This document shows positions 15,738-24,373 of a stretch of DNA of 27,317 bases, one piece after another. Below the pieces are notes generated by a model. It was not told where the DNA came from. It saw nothing but the letters and a program-made list of their open reading frames with translations, and searched no databases. The translations under genes and the position numbers were made by a program. The DNA is taken from contig CAJKLD010000031.1 of the NCBI GenBank assembly GCA_905200645.1, positions 1-27,317 of the forward strand, written 5' to 3'. Position 1 is the stretch's first letter. Every line of letters begins with the position of its first letter. The stretch is from an uncultured Phascolarctobacterium sp. (GTDB taxonomy: Bacteria > Bacillota > Negativicutes > Acidaminococcales > Acidaminococcaceae).

Positions 15738-16598
15738 TCATTTAAAATATACGTTGTATTTTTTCACCATAAATTCCGGATGCAGCGCTTCTTTGGCATT
15801 GCGCAAACCGGGGATTCCCATATCTTCTTCACGATTCAAATAAATTACATCTTCCCAGGCATGTGCTGCAAACTCTTTAGTGATAGCGGTATACAAACCG
15901 CGCACATCATGACGCGCCTTTTCTACATGCAGCACCGCTGTATCCTCGTTAATTTTTTTGCCAAAGCTAAAGGCTTGAATTTTGCCGTCAAAACGAATAG
16001 AGCCGCCGCGCAGCTCCAGCTGCTCAAAGCTCAAAAAAGCCTGTTGAATTGCGTAAAGCTCACATTCTACCGTAGAATCCTCAGCTTTATGCTCGTTGCA
16101 CCAACGCTCGCCAAATTCCAAGCACTCGCGCATATTAGCAAAAGTAATCGGCTCGTACACAAAATCAGGATGCGCCTTACAGAAAGCATTATAATGGTTC
16201 TTCTGCCCATGCAGCTTACGTCCGCTCAAAGTCGCCAGCTTTTCCCGCAGATAAACATAATCCCAATTATCACGGTCATCCTCATATTCCAATCCTGGCA
16301 TAACTTTTTCAAAGCGCTCTTTGGTAAAATCATAAATACCGTGCATTTCAAAAGGCTCGCCCTTATGCTCCTGACGCAGCTCCTCAATCAACAGCGGTAA
16401 ATCCTCATCACGTCCGCCGAAAGGCTGCAAATAAAAATCTACATTATTGCGTTTAACCTTCATCAGCAAAAAATCATGGGCTATACACCAATAAATATTG
16501 TAACAATCACGCCACACATAATTATTAGAAAAGGCACATTCACTCCCCCGTTGATGAGATTTAGATATATAGCTTTCAAACAATGGCTTTTGCGCCAA
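15738..16598 (-). CDS. DUF2156 (phosphatidylglycerol lysyltransferase C-domain-like) protein
   Basis: 286 aa, DUF2156 family, a GNAT-related fold that in MprF-type enzymes transfers aminoacyl groups from tRNA to lipids. Stand-alone members such as this have no established function. Seen: PLFESYISKS, ECAFSNNYVWRDCYNI, GRKLHGQKNHYNAF and a C-terminal YLNREEDMGIPGLRNAKEALHP, all family-like; there is no membrane domain. The start given is TTG at 16598. Family-like residues (LEFKKVT) continue upstream of it to an ATT at 16622 that has AGGGGG eight bases away, so the true start may be a rare AUU. It ends four bases into a potential GNAT ATG, so the two genes are probably one operon. Confidence 0.85.
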   Translation of the reverse strand: MAQKPLFESYISKSHQRGSECAFSNNYVWRDCYNIYWCIAHDFLLMKVKRNNVDFYLQPFGGRDEDLPLLIEELRQEHKGEPFEMHGIYDFTKERFEKVMPGLEYEDDRDNWDYVYLREKLATLSGRKLHGQKNHYNAFCKAHPDFVYEPITFANMRECLEFGERWCNEHKAEDSTVECELYAIQQAFLSFEQLELRGGSIRFDGKIQAFSFGKKINEDTAVLHVEKARHDVRGLYTAITKEFAAHAWEDVIYLNREEDMGIPGLRNAKEALHPEFMVKKYNVYFK

Positions 16599-16653
16599 AG
16601 TTACCTTTTTAAATTCTAAAATTTACATGACCCCCTAAAAACTACTTTTTTAT

Positions 16654-16662
16654 ATTATACCA
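16654..16662 (-). promoter_or_regulatory. Extended -10 promoter for DUF2156/GNAT operon
   Basis: TGG-TATAAT on the minus strand, with perfect TATAAT at 16659-16654 and the TGn extension. No good -35 is visible. Another TATAAT (16731-16726 region) lies 72 bases upstream in the same 10-base context. The 16660-16721 block between them is GC-richer than its surroundings and codes for nothing I can see. Confidence 0.6.
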
Positions 16663-16834
16663 CAAGGGCGTACGTTCTGCTAAGCTCTGCATTCGCCTAC
16701 GGCTCCGCAATCACTAAGTATTTATATTATATCATATTTTACAAATTACAGCAGCGTGCAAAAGAGAATGAGACGTAAACAAACTGTGAACTTCCACTCT
16801 ACTTTATTATAAAAAAATTTCTGTTCACCGTAAT

Positions 16835-16904
16835 AAAAAAGCACCAGCAATTTAAGTCGCCTCCCAAATTATATTTTTGAGAAGCAATTCAAATTTGCTG
16901 ATGC
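16835..16904 (-). terminator. Long two-part terminator hairpin after nth
   Basis: GCATCAGCAAATT (16904-16892) pairs with AATTGCTGGTGC (16853-16841 arm), enclosing a second stem GCTTCTCAAA/TTTGGGAGGC, and six T residues follow. It starts 12 bases after the nth stop and is an unusually long intrinsic terminator. Confidence 0.85.
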
Positions 16905-16915
16905 CTAAATTTTGA

Positions 16916-17551
16916 CTATAAATTTTTCTCCTTAAAAGGACACTCCTCCAACAATACACACTGACTGCACAACGGCTTGCGTGCTTTGCAGATTTTGCGT
17001 CCATGCCAAATAAACCAATGGTGAGCGTCGCTCCATTTTTCCATAGGAATTGCTTTTTGCAGCTCCTTTTCCGTAGCCAACGGATCTGCTCCCTTAGCCA
17101 TGCCCAAACGATGGGAGACGCGAAAAACATGCGTATCAACAGCAATCGCCGGAACATTGTAAATGATGCTGACAACTACATTCGCAGTTTTCTGCCCCAC
17201 GCCCGGCAATTCCATCAAGGTTTTAATATCGCCGGGAATAGTGCTGTTAAAGCGCTCTACCAACATGTGGCAGGCGCCCAAAAGATTTTTGGCTTTGGCG
17301 TGATATAAGCCGCAATCGCGAATTTCTGCTTCCATTTGCTCCTGCGTCAGCGCGCCCATTTTTTCCGGCGTATTCAGACGCGGAAAAATCCTTGATGTAA
17401 TCACATTTACTCGCTCATCCGTGCATTGCGCAGATAAAATTACCGCTACCAACAATTCAAAGGGCGAATTGTAATTAAGCGCAGTTTTCGTATCCTTGTA
17501 GGTTTCTTCTAATTTTTTTAAAACAGCTTGTTTTTGTGCTTTGCGCAGCAT
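16916..17551 (-). CDS. nth: Endonuclease III (DNA glycosylase/AP lyase)
   Basis: 211 aa, normal length. Nth removes oxidised pyrimidines and cuts at abasic sites in base excision repair. The helix-hairpin-helix LPGVGQKTANVV holds catalytic Lys121 and Asp139 follows in AVDTHVFRV. The [4Fe-4S] loop is complete: Cys188-x6-Cys195-x2-Cys198-x5-Cys204. The N-terminal FELLVAVILSAQCTD segment is also diagnostic. The ATG shares a base with the DUF711 stop (TAATG), so it is coupled to the gene upstream although the functions appear unrelated. Confidence 0.97.
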   Translation of the reverse strand: MLRKAQKQAVLKKLEETYKDTKTALNYNSPFELLVAVILSAQCTDERVNVITSRIFPRLNTPEKMGALTQEQMEAEIRDCGLYHAKAKNLLGACHMLVERFNSTIPGDIKTLMELPGVGQKTANVVVSIIYNVPAIAVDTHVFRVSHRLGMAKGADPLATEKELQKAIPMEKWSDAHHWFIWHGRKICKARKPLCSQCVLLEECPFKEKNL

Positions 17552-18912
17552 TAGTTAGTCAAACTCCTTACCGGCGCAGGAATACGCCCTCCGCGGGAAA
17601 TAAATTTTTCAGCGCTGAACTTATTCACAGCAATAATCGGCGCATACCCAAGTAACCCGCCAAATTCTACACTATCGCCAACATTTTTGCCGGGCACAGG
17701 AATTAAGCGTACAGCGGTAGTTTTATTGTTAATCATGCCAATCGCTGCTTCATCAGCAATAATAGCAGAAATGGTGCTGGCAGAAGTATCTCCGGGAATA
17801 GCAATCATATCCAGACCAACGGAGCAAACGCATGTCATAGCCTCTAATTTTTCCAAAGTCAGGCTGCCGCGCTCCACTGCAGCAATCATGCCTGCGTCCT
17901 CGCTGACAGGAATAAACGCGCCGCTCAAGCCGCCAACGTATCCGGAAGCCATAAGGCCGCCTTTTTTCACTGCATCATTGAGCATAGCTAAGGTTGCCGT
18001 AGTGCCGGGGCCGCCGCAGCTTTCCAAACCGATTTCTTCCAAAATATGCGCCACAGAATCACCCACCGCAGGCGTTGGAGCCAAAGACAAATCAATAATG
18101 CCAAATTGCGTATTCAAACGACGTGCCGCTTCCTGCGCTACCAACTGACCGACGCGAGTGATTTTAAAAGCAGTTTTCTTGATGGTTTCTGCAACTGCGC
18201 CAATATCGCCATCTTTAACTTGCTCCAACGCGTGCTTAACTACGCCGGGACCGCTGACACCTACGTTAATAACGGTTTCCGGTTCAGTTACACCTAAAAA
18301 AGCACCAGCCATGAAAGGATTATCTGGCACAGCGTTACAAAAAACTACCAATTTTGCGCAGCCAATAGCGTCGCGGTCCGCAGTGCGGTCCGCAGTTGCT
18401 TTAATTACCTGACCCATTTGCTTAACGGCATCCATATTGATACCGCATTTGGTAGAACCAAGGCTGACAGAGGAACAAACTATATCTGTTACAGCCAAAG
18501 CCTCCGGAATAGAAGCAATTAAATTATGGTCGCCTTTAGTGTATCCTTTATCCACCAAAGCGGAAAAGCCGCCGATAAAATTTACGCCCACTTGCTTGCC
18601 TGCTTTATCCAAAGCCAGAGCCAGCGGCACATAATCGTTTGCGTCGCAGCTTTCGCCTACCATAGAAATAGGCGTTACGGAAATACGCTTATTGATAATG
18701 GGAACGCCCAGCTCAACCTCGATATCCTCGCCGGTTTTCACTAAATGCTCTGCCTTAGTGCAGATTTTATCATAAATTTTCTGCGCCGTTACTTTAATAT
18801 CCGGATGGCAGCAGTCACGCAGGCTGATGCCCATAGTGATAGTACGCACATCAAGATTATTTTCCGTAATCATGCGCGTAGTTTCTAAAATATCCTGTAC
18901 ATTGTATAACAT
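17551..18912 (-). CDS. DUF711 / UPF0210 family protein
   Basis: 453 aa, the family's usual length. This family is widespread in Firmicutes and archaea and has a glycyl-radical-like fold in solved members, but its reaction is not established. Visible family blocks: RTITMGISLRDCCHPD near residues 24-39, VNFIGGFSALVDKGYT, NVGVSGPGVVKHAL (about 218-231), a Gly-rich ESCGGPGTTATLAMLNDAVKKGG, and a C-terminal SRGGRIPAPVRSLTN. The ATG follows AGGAGG. It is preceded by a small ACT-domain gene, a pairing seen in many genomes that suggests the ACT protein senses an amino acid for this partner; that is inference. Confidence 0.93.
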   Translation of the reverse strand: MLYNVQDILETTRMITENNLDVRTITMGISLRDCCHPDIKVTAQKIYDKICTKAEHLVKTGEDIEVELGVPIINKRISVTPISMVGESCDANDYVPLALALDKAGKQVGVNFIGGFSALVDKGYTKGDHNLIASIPEALAVTDIVCSSVSLGSTKCGINMDAVKQMGQVIKATADRTADRDAIGCAKLVVFCNAVPDNPFMAGAFLGVTEPETVINVGVSGPGVVKHALEQVKDGDIGAVAETIKKTAFKITRVGQLVAQEAARRLNTQFGIIDLSLAPTPAVGDSVAHILEEIGLESCGGPGTTATLAMLNDAVKKGGLMASGYVGGLSGAFIPVSEDAGMIAAVERGSLTLEKLEAMTCVCSVGLDMIAIPGDTSASTISAIIADEAAIGMINNKTTAVRLIPVPGKNVGDSVEFGGLLGYAPIIAVNKFSAEKFISRGGRIPAPVRSLTN

Positions 18913-18921
18913 AACGGCCTC

Positions 18922-19191
18922 CTATATGCGATGCATGGCAGTAAAGATTTCTTCGCTCTGCAAACGAATCTCCACGCCAATTTCTCTGCCTAAGGCTGCC
19001 ATTCTGTCGCGAGCTTCAACCAAAGGCACGCTGGCGTCCTCCATATCCGCAATCAGCACCATATTAAAAAAGCCCTGCATAATATTTTGATTGATGTTAA
19101 TAATATTGATATTCATATCAGCCAAAGCGTTTGCCACCTTGGCAATAATGCCAACCTTATCCTTACCTACAATAGTTAAAACAACCTGCAT
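18922..19191 (-). CDS. ACT-domain protein (UPF0237)
   Basis: 89 aa, a single ACT domain. MQVVLTIVGKDKVGIIAKVANALAD is the UPF0237 start, and NINIININQNIMQGFFNMVLIAD the second half. ACT domains bind amino acids or other small ligands and regulate a partner. The ATG at 19191 has AAGGGGG upstream, and the gene ends nine bases before the DUF711 start. Likely partner: the DUF711 protein. No enzymatic residues are expected in a lone ACT domain. Confidence 0.93.
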   Translation of the reverse strand: MQVVLTIVGKDKVGIIAKVANALADMNINIININQNIMQGFFNMVLIADMEDASVPLVEARDRMAALGREIGVEIRLQSEEIFTAMHRI

Positions 19192-19258
19192 CGCGAATCC
19201 CCCTTATTTGTGAAAAATTAAATTATATTTAGCAGACAATTCCTTTGCTAACGCTTCT

Positions 19259-19287
19259 ATTTTATCACATATCCGTGCCGCTGTCTT
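19259..19287 (-). promoter_or_regulatory. Possible promoter for ACT-DUF711-nth operon
   Basis: AAGACA (19287-19282), 17 bases, then TAAAAT (19264-19259). The match is modest, but the preceding terminator at 19299-19331 means a start site is needed about here. Confidence 0.4.
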
Positions 19288-19298
19288 GTATACATTGT

Positions 19299-19331
19299 AT
19301 AAAAATGGAGCTGACAAAACGCCAGCTCCAT
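19299..19331 (-). terminator. Rubredoxin terminator
   Basis: ATGGAGCTG-gcgttttgt-CAGCTCCAT is a perfect 9-bp stem followed by TTTTATA on the minus strand, 30 bases after the rubredoxin stop. Confidence 0.9.
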
Positions 19332-19361
19332 TACTTTTCAGTTAATATTTCGCAAGAGAAA

Positions 19362-19520
19362 TTATTCCGCAGAAAAATCGTCCTTGCCAACGCCGCACAG
19401 CGGGCAAACCCAATCAGCCGGAACATCTTCCCAAGCAGTACCTGCTGCTACGCCGTTATCCGGATCGCCAACCTCGGGATCATAAACATAACCGCAAATA
19501 TTGCAAACCCATTTAGCCAT
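19362..19520 (-). CDS. Rubredoxin
   Basis: A 52-aa gene. It encodes a one-iron electron carrier: Cys6-x2-Cys9 (WVCNICGYVYDPEVGD) and Cys39-x2-Cys42 (WVCPLCGVGKDDF) are the four Fe ligands, and the aromatic residues Trp4, Tyr11, Tyr13 and Trp37 match the family core. Length is exactly typical. The ATG follows AAAGGAG at nine bases. It is a single-gene transcript with its own terminator. Rubredoxins in anaerobes feed electrons to oxygen or peroxide reductases; none is adjacent here, so the partner is unknown. Confidence 0.97.
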   Translation of the reverse strand: MAKWVCNICGYVYDPEVGDPDNGVAAGTAWEDVPADWVCPLCGVGKDDFSAE

Positions 19521-19562
19521 AATTGACAGCTCCTTTCAAAAATTATCAAATTCACTACATTC

Positions 19563-19594
19563 ATTATAGCACACTCTAACTCGCGAGATGTAAA
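19563..19594 (-). promoter_or_regulatory. Probable rubredoxin promoter with internal palindrome
   Basis: Perfect TATAAT at 19568-19563; the best upstream hexamer TTTACA (19594-19589) is 20 bases away, longer than optimal. The palindrome CTCGCGAG lies between the two, where an operator would act. Promoter role is likely from position; operator role is inference. Confidence 0.5.
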
Positions 19595-19635
19595 AAAATA
19601 TGTGAACAAAATCGTACAAAATTGTAAGCAGCTCT

Positions 19636-21483
19636 TTATTTGACAGTCTGCACTTTATCCGGCAAGTCAAGACGGAAAAAATCGTACAGAGATTGCGCCG
19701 CTGCCATGTTCATGCTTTCCACAGCTGCCAATTCTTCTACGCTGGCTGCCTTCATAGCCTCCAAGGTTTTAAAGGCTTTCCACAATTCCTGCCTACGTTT
19801 GGGACCAATGCCCTCCACATGATCAAGCACGGACACAAGATTGCGCTTGCCCCGCAGCTTACGGTGAAAAGTAATGGCAAAACGGTGCGCCTCGTCGCGA
19901 ATTCGCTGAATTAAATGCAAAGCCGCACTGTCTCTGTCCAACAAAATACTAGTGCTGCGATGAGGAATAAAAATTTCTTCTTCACGCTTAGCCAAGCCAA
20001 CTACCGGCAGTTCCGCCAAGCCAAGACCGTGAATAACCTCCAAAGCAGAGCTTAGCTGTCCCTTGCCGCCGTCGATAACTACCAAATTAGGCAAATCCTC
20101 GTAATCCTTGTAACGACGGTAAACAACCTCTTGCATGGATTTAAAATCGTCAGGTTTGCCCTCGGCAGAAACTATTTTATATTTGCGATAATCCTTTTTG
20201 CTGATGCTTCCGTTGCGAAAAACCACCATGGAAGCAACTGTTTCGCTGCCTTGGGTATGACTGATGTCAAAGCAGTCCATTCTTGCCAACGAATGCGCCA
20301 ACCCTAAAGCCTGCTGTAATTCTTCAGCAGCCTGCCGGTCATTTTTCAAAGAAAGGCTTCCCTTGCGCAAACGCTCTTGCAATAATTTAACAGCGTTATC
20401 ATCAGCCAGCTGCAGCAATTCTTTTTTTACGCCGCGCTGCGGCTTGAGCAGCACCACCTTACGCTGCGCTTTATCTGTCAGCCAAATTTCTATTACCGCC
20501 TGCTCCGCTGCTTCGGGCAGATATGGCATTACAATTTCCTTAGGCACAAAGGTTGCTTCATTATAATATTGCTTAACAAAAGCCGTCAGTACTTCCTGCG
20601 GCGTGTCGCCTGCGTCCTGTAAGAAAAAATTATCGCGGCCGATAAGCTTGCCCTTGCGCACAAAAAATATTTGCAGGCAAATGCCAGTCATATCCTGCGC
20701 AAAACCAATCACGTCCATATCGCCGCCATTACTGGTAACCGCTTTCTGCGATTCGTTGAGACGTTCCACTGCCTGCATCTGATCCCGCAGACGTGCGGCT
20801 TCTTCAAAAGCATAATTTTCCGCTGCGTCCTGCATACGCTGCTTCAACTCGCGCTCCAATTCCGTAGTACGTCCGTCCAAAACCATGCACACAGATTTTA
20901 TCATTTGATTATACTCTGCTTTGGAAACCAATCCTGCACAGGGCGCGAGACAACGTTTAATGTGATAATTAAGGCAAGGACGGTCAGGATTCATATTGCG
21001 GCAGGTACGCAAAGGAAACATACTGCGTAAAAGCTTAACCGTAGCGTGCATAGCGCCGGCGTCCGCATATGGTCCGTAATATTTAGCGCCGTCGCGACTC
21101 TGCCTGCGCGTTGCAAACAGCCGCGGAAAATCCTCCTGCATAGTAATCTTTAAATAAGGATAGGTTTTATCGTCTTTTAAGCTGATATTATAGCGTGGGC
21201 GATATTTTTTGATTAAATTACACTCTAAAATCAGCGCTTCTACTTCGCTGGAAGTAACAATAGTTTCAATCTCCGCAATTTTTGCCACCATTGCTCTTAC
21301 CTTAGGAGAATGGCTGGCCAAATTGCGAAAATAACTTCGCACGCGATTTTTCAGCACCACTGCCTTGCCAACATAAATTACTTTGCCCTCAGCATCATGC
21401 ATCAAATAAACGCCTGGCTTTTCGGGCAGAACTGCCAGCGCGTTTTTTATGCTGTCGCTAAAGCCTGCTGCCAGCTCCGTCAT
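19636..21483 (-). CDS. uvrC: Excinuclease ABC subunit C
   Basis: 615 aa. UvrC makes both incisions in nucleotide excision repair after UvrB loads on the lesion. Domains: GIY-YIG nuclease (KPGVYLMHDAEGKVIYVGKA, about residues 22-41) for the 3' cut, a Cys-rich patch CRNMNPDRPCLNYHIKRC, a UVR domain around 200-230 (AAENYAFEEAARLRDQM) that binds UvrB, the RNase H-like domain (DCFDISHTQG, VIDGGKGQLSSAL) for the 5' cut, and C-terminal helix-hairpin-helix (VEGIGPKRRQELWKAF). I chose the ATG at 21483, which overlaps the uvrA stop (ATGA) and has GGGTGG five bases upstream, rather than a GTG three codons earlier. Confidence 0.97.
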   Translation of the reverse strand: MTELAAGFSDSIKNALAVLPEKPGVYLMHDAEGKVIYVGKAVVLKNRVRSYFRNLASHSPKVRAMVAKIAEIETIVTSSEVEALILECNLIKKYRPRYNISLKDDKTYPYLKITMQEDFPRLFATRRQSRDGAKYYGPYADAGAMHATVKLLRSMFPLRTCRNMNPDRPCLNYHIKRCLAPCAGLVSKAEYNQMIKSVCMVLDGRTTELERELKQRMQDAAENYAFEEAARLRDQMQAVERLNESQKAVTSNGGDMDVIGFAQDMTGICLQIFFVRKGKLIGRDNFFLQDAGDTPQEVLTAFVKQYYNEATFVPKEIVMPYLPEAAEQAVIEIWLTDKAQRKVVLLKPQRGVKKELLQLADDNAVKLLQERLRKGSLSLKNDRQAAEELQQALGLAHSLARMDCFDISHTQGSETVASMVVFRNGSISKKDYRKYKIVSAEGKPDDFKSMQEVVYRRYKDYEDLPNLVVIDGGKGQLSSALEVIHGLGLAELPVVGLAKREEEIFIPHRSTSILLDRDSAALHLIQRIRDEAHRFAITFHRKLRGKRNLVSVLDHVEGIGPKRRQELWKAFKTLEAMKAASVEELAAVESMNMAAAQSLYDFFRLDLPDKVQTVK

Positions 21484-24329
21484 ACATACCACCCATTCTT
21501 TTTGGCTTTCGCCAGCTCCTGCTTAATATATTTACCGGTATAAGATTTTTTTATCTTGGCAACTTCTTCCGGCGTACCGCAGGCTACTAAAGAACCGCCT
21601 TTATCGCCGCCCTCCGGCCCAAGGTCAATAATATAATCCGCAACCTTAATCACGTCAAGATTGTGCTCGATAACAATAACGCTGTCGCCGCCCTCAACCA
21701 AACGCTGCAAAACCTCCAACAATTTGTGTACGTCGGCAATATGCAGACCGGTAGTAGGCTCGTCCAAAATATATACGGTTCTGCCCGTGCTGCGGCGTGA
21801 TAATTCCGTAGCCAGCTTTACTCTTTGCGCTTCACCGCCGGAAAGCGTAGTCGCCGCCTGTCCTAAATGAATGTAGCCTAAGCCGACATCATCTAAAACC
21901 TCCAGTTTGCGATAAATACGCGGCAGATTTTTGAAAAACTCGCAGGCTTCGCTGACAGTCATATCTAAAACCTCAGCAATATTCTTTCCTTTATAATGCA
22001 CCTCTAACGTGTCGCGATTATAACGCGCACCGTGGCAAACTTCACAAGGCACATAAACATCCGGCAGAAAATTCATTTCAATTTTATTCATACCGTCGCC
22101 TTTACAGGCCTCACAGCGTCCACCCTTCACATTAAAGCTAAAACGCCCCGCCTTATAACCGCGCATTTTCGCCTCGTTAGTCTGACTGAACAGCTCGCGG
22201 ATAAAATCAAAAACTCCCGTATAAGTTGCAGGATTAGAACGAGGTGTGCGGCCGATAGGCGATTGGTCGATATTGATTACCTTATCAGTCAGCTCAATTC
22301 CTTCAATAGTATCGTGCTCTGCTGGACGCAAACGCGCGCCGTTCAGCTTAGAGCCTAAAGTGTTATATAAAATATCATTTATCAAGGTTGATTTACCGCT
22401 GCCGCTAACGCCTGTTACAACGGTAAACACTCCTAAAGGAATAGCAACGTCAATATTTTTTAAATTATTGGCGCGCGCGCCTTTAATCGTCAAAAAACGT
22501 CCGTCGCACTGGCGGCGCTTTTTCGGCACAGGAATAAATTTACGTCCGCTTAAATAAGTTCCTGTCACAGAAGCTTCTACTTTTTTTATTTCTTCCGCAG
22601 TACCTTGAGCGACGACCTGACCTCCATGCTCGCCCGCTCCCGGACCGATATCGATAATTTGGTCGGCGGCGTACATAGTTTCTTCGTCATGCTCTACCAC
22701 AATCAAGGTATTACCCAAATCGCGCAAATGCTTAAGAGTTTCCAAAAGCTTGCTGTTATCCCGCTGATGCAGGCCAATACTTGGTTCATCCAAAATATAC
22801 AGCACGCCTGTCAGGCCACTGCCAATCTGCGTTGCCAAACGAATACGCTGCGCCTCACCGCCGGACAAGGTTCCGGCGCTTCTGTCCAACGTAAGATAAT
22901 CAAGGCCAACGTCATTTAAAAATTGCAGACGCGCGCAAATTTCTTTCAGCACCTGCTTAGCAATAAGTTGCTGCCTTTCGCTAAGCTGTAAACCGGCAAA
23001 AAATTTTAAGCAGTCACGCACTGTCAACGCCGTAACCTGACAAATATTTTTACCGCCAACTAAAATCGACAGCACCTCCGGCTTCAAGCGGCTACCATGG
23101 CATACAGGGCAGGGAGTGCTGGTCATAAATTCCTCGTACTCCTGCCGCATAGCGTCGCTAAACGCTTCACGATAGCGGCGTTTTAAAATATTCAGTACGC
23201 CCTCATATTCTTTATCGTAAAGTTTGGTTTCGCCTTGCAGATTTTCGTACCAAAAAGCAAATTTGCGCTCGCCTGCGCCATACCAAACAAGCTCCTGCAC
23301 TTCCGCCGATAAATCGTTCCAGCTGTTCTCCAAGCTGTAACCATAAGCCGACAAAACAACTGCCAGCTGACGCATAAAATAAGAATTTTTATTATTGCTG
23401 AAAGCTGCCAAACAACGGTCGGCAAAGCTTTTATCAGCGTCTGGAACGATCAGCGCCTTATCAAATTCCATATTCATGCCCAAGCCTGTGCAAGCTGGAC
23501 AAGCACCGTAAGGATTATTGAAGGAAAATAAACGCGGCTCAATGGCAGGCAGACTAATGCCGCAGTCATTGCAGGCAAAATGCTCGCTGAACAGCAAAAT
23601 TTCCGTCTGCTCTCCCAGCACCGCTACCTCGGCAAAGCCGTCCGCCAGCTTCAACGCCGTTTCTACTGAATCCGTCAACCGTTGACGAATATTATCGCGC
23701 ACCGCCAAACGGTCGATAACCACGGACAGGCTGTGCTTTTTATTTTTCTCTAAAATAATTTCTTCATCTAAAGTGCGTACCTCGCCATCAATATACATAC
23801 GCACATAACCGGCGCGGCGCATATCGTCCAACACCCGCTGATGTTCGCCCTTGCGGCCGCGCACCAACGGCGCCATAACCATAAAGCGCGTTCCCGGTGT
23901 CAGTCCCATCACGCGATCCACAATCTGCTGCACGCTTTGCTGCTCAATCAGCTTGCCGCACCGAGGACAATGCGGTTCGCCCACACGCGCAAACAGCAGA
24001 CGTAGATAATCATAAATTTCCGTTACCGTCCCCACCGTAGAACGCGGGTTACGGCTGGTAGTTTTTTGGTCAATGGAAATCGCCGGACTCAAGCCTTCAA
24101 TATAATCTACATCAGGTTTATCCATCTGCCCCAAAAATTGGCGCGCGTAAGCAGAAAGACTTTCCACATAACGTCGCTGCCCCTCCGCGTAAATCGTATC
24201 AAAGGCCAAGCTGGATTTGCCGCTGCCACTTAATCCGGTAATAACTACCAACTTATTACGCGGAATTTCTACATTTATATTTTTTAAATTGTGTTGGCGT
24301 GCGCCTTTAACAAGCAATTTTTCCTGCAT
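21480..24329 (-). CDS. uvrA: Excinuclease ABC subunit A
   Basis: 949 aa. UvrA is the dimeric ABC ATPase that finds DNA damage and loads UvrB. Both nucleotide sites are complete: Walker A GLSGSGKSS near residue 35 and GVSGSGKST near 640, each with its LSGGEAQR signature and an ILDEP Walker B. Zinc modules are visible as CPRCGKLI with a later CNDCG/CPACTG pair, and CEACKGDGMNKIEM with CEVCHG. The ATG at 24329 has GGAG six bases upstream; the GTG at 24341 would place that site inside the gene. It overlaps uvrC and follows uvrB by 44 bases. Confidence 0.98.
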   Translation of the reverse strand: MQEKLLVKGARQHNLKNINVEIPRNKLVVITGLSGSGKSSLAFDTIYAEGQRRYVESLSAYARQFLGQMDKPDVDYIEGLSPAISIDQKTTSRNPRSTVGTVTEIYDYLRLLFARVGEPHCPRCGKLIEQQSVQQIVDRVMGLTPGTRFMVMAPLVRGRKGEHQRVLDDMRRAGYVRMYIDGEVRTLDEEIILEKNKKHSLSVVIDRLAVRDNIRQRLTDSVETALKLADGFAEVAVLGEQTEILLFSEHFACNDCGISLPAIEPRLFSFNNPYGACPACTGLGMNMEFDKALIVPDADKSFADRCLAAFSNNKNSYFMRQLAVVLSAYGYSLENSWNDLSAEVQELVWYGAGERKFAFWYENLQGETKLYDKEYEGVLNILKRRYREAFSDAMRQEYEEFMTSTPCPVCHGSRLKPEVLSILVGGKNICQVTALTVRDCLKFFAGLQLSERQQLIAKQVLKEICARLQFLNDVGLDYLTLDRSAGTLSGGEAQRIRLATQIGSGLTGVLYILDEPSIGLHQRDNSKLLETLKHLRDLGNTLIVVEHDEETMYAADQIIDIGPGAGEHGGQVVAQGTAEEIKKVEASVTGTYLSGRKFIPVPKKRRQCDGRFLTIKGARANNLKNIDVAIPLGVFTVVTGVSGSGKSTLINDILYNTLGSKLNGARLRPAEHDTIEGIELTDKVINIDQSPIGRTPRSNPATYTGVFDFIRELFSQTNEAKMRGYKAGRFSFNVKGGRCEACKGDGMNKIEMNFLPDVYVPCEVCHGARYNRDTLEVHYKGKNIAEVLDMTVSEACEFFKNLPRIYRKLEVLDDVGLGYIHLGQAATTLSGGEAQRVKLATELSRRSTGRTVYILDEPTTGLHIADVHKLLEVLQRLVEGGDSVIVIEHNLDVIKVADYIIDLGPEGGDKGGSLVACGTPEEVAKIKKSYTGKYIKQELAKAKKNGWYV

Positions 24330-24373
24330 TATTTTCTCCACTTATTTATTTTCACTAACAAAAGGCTGGCAGA

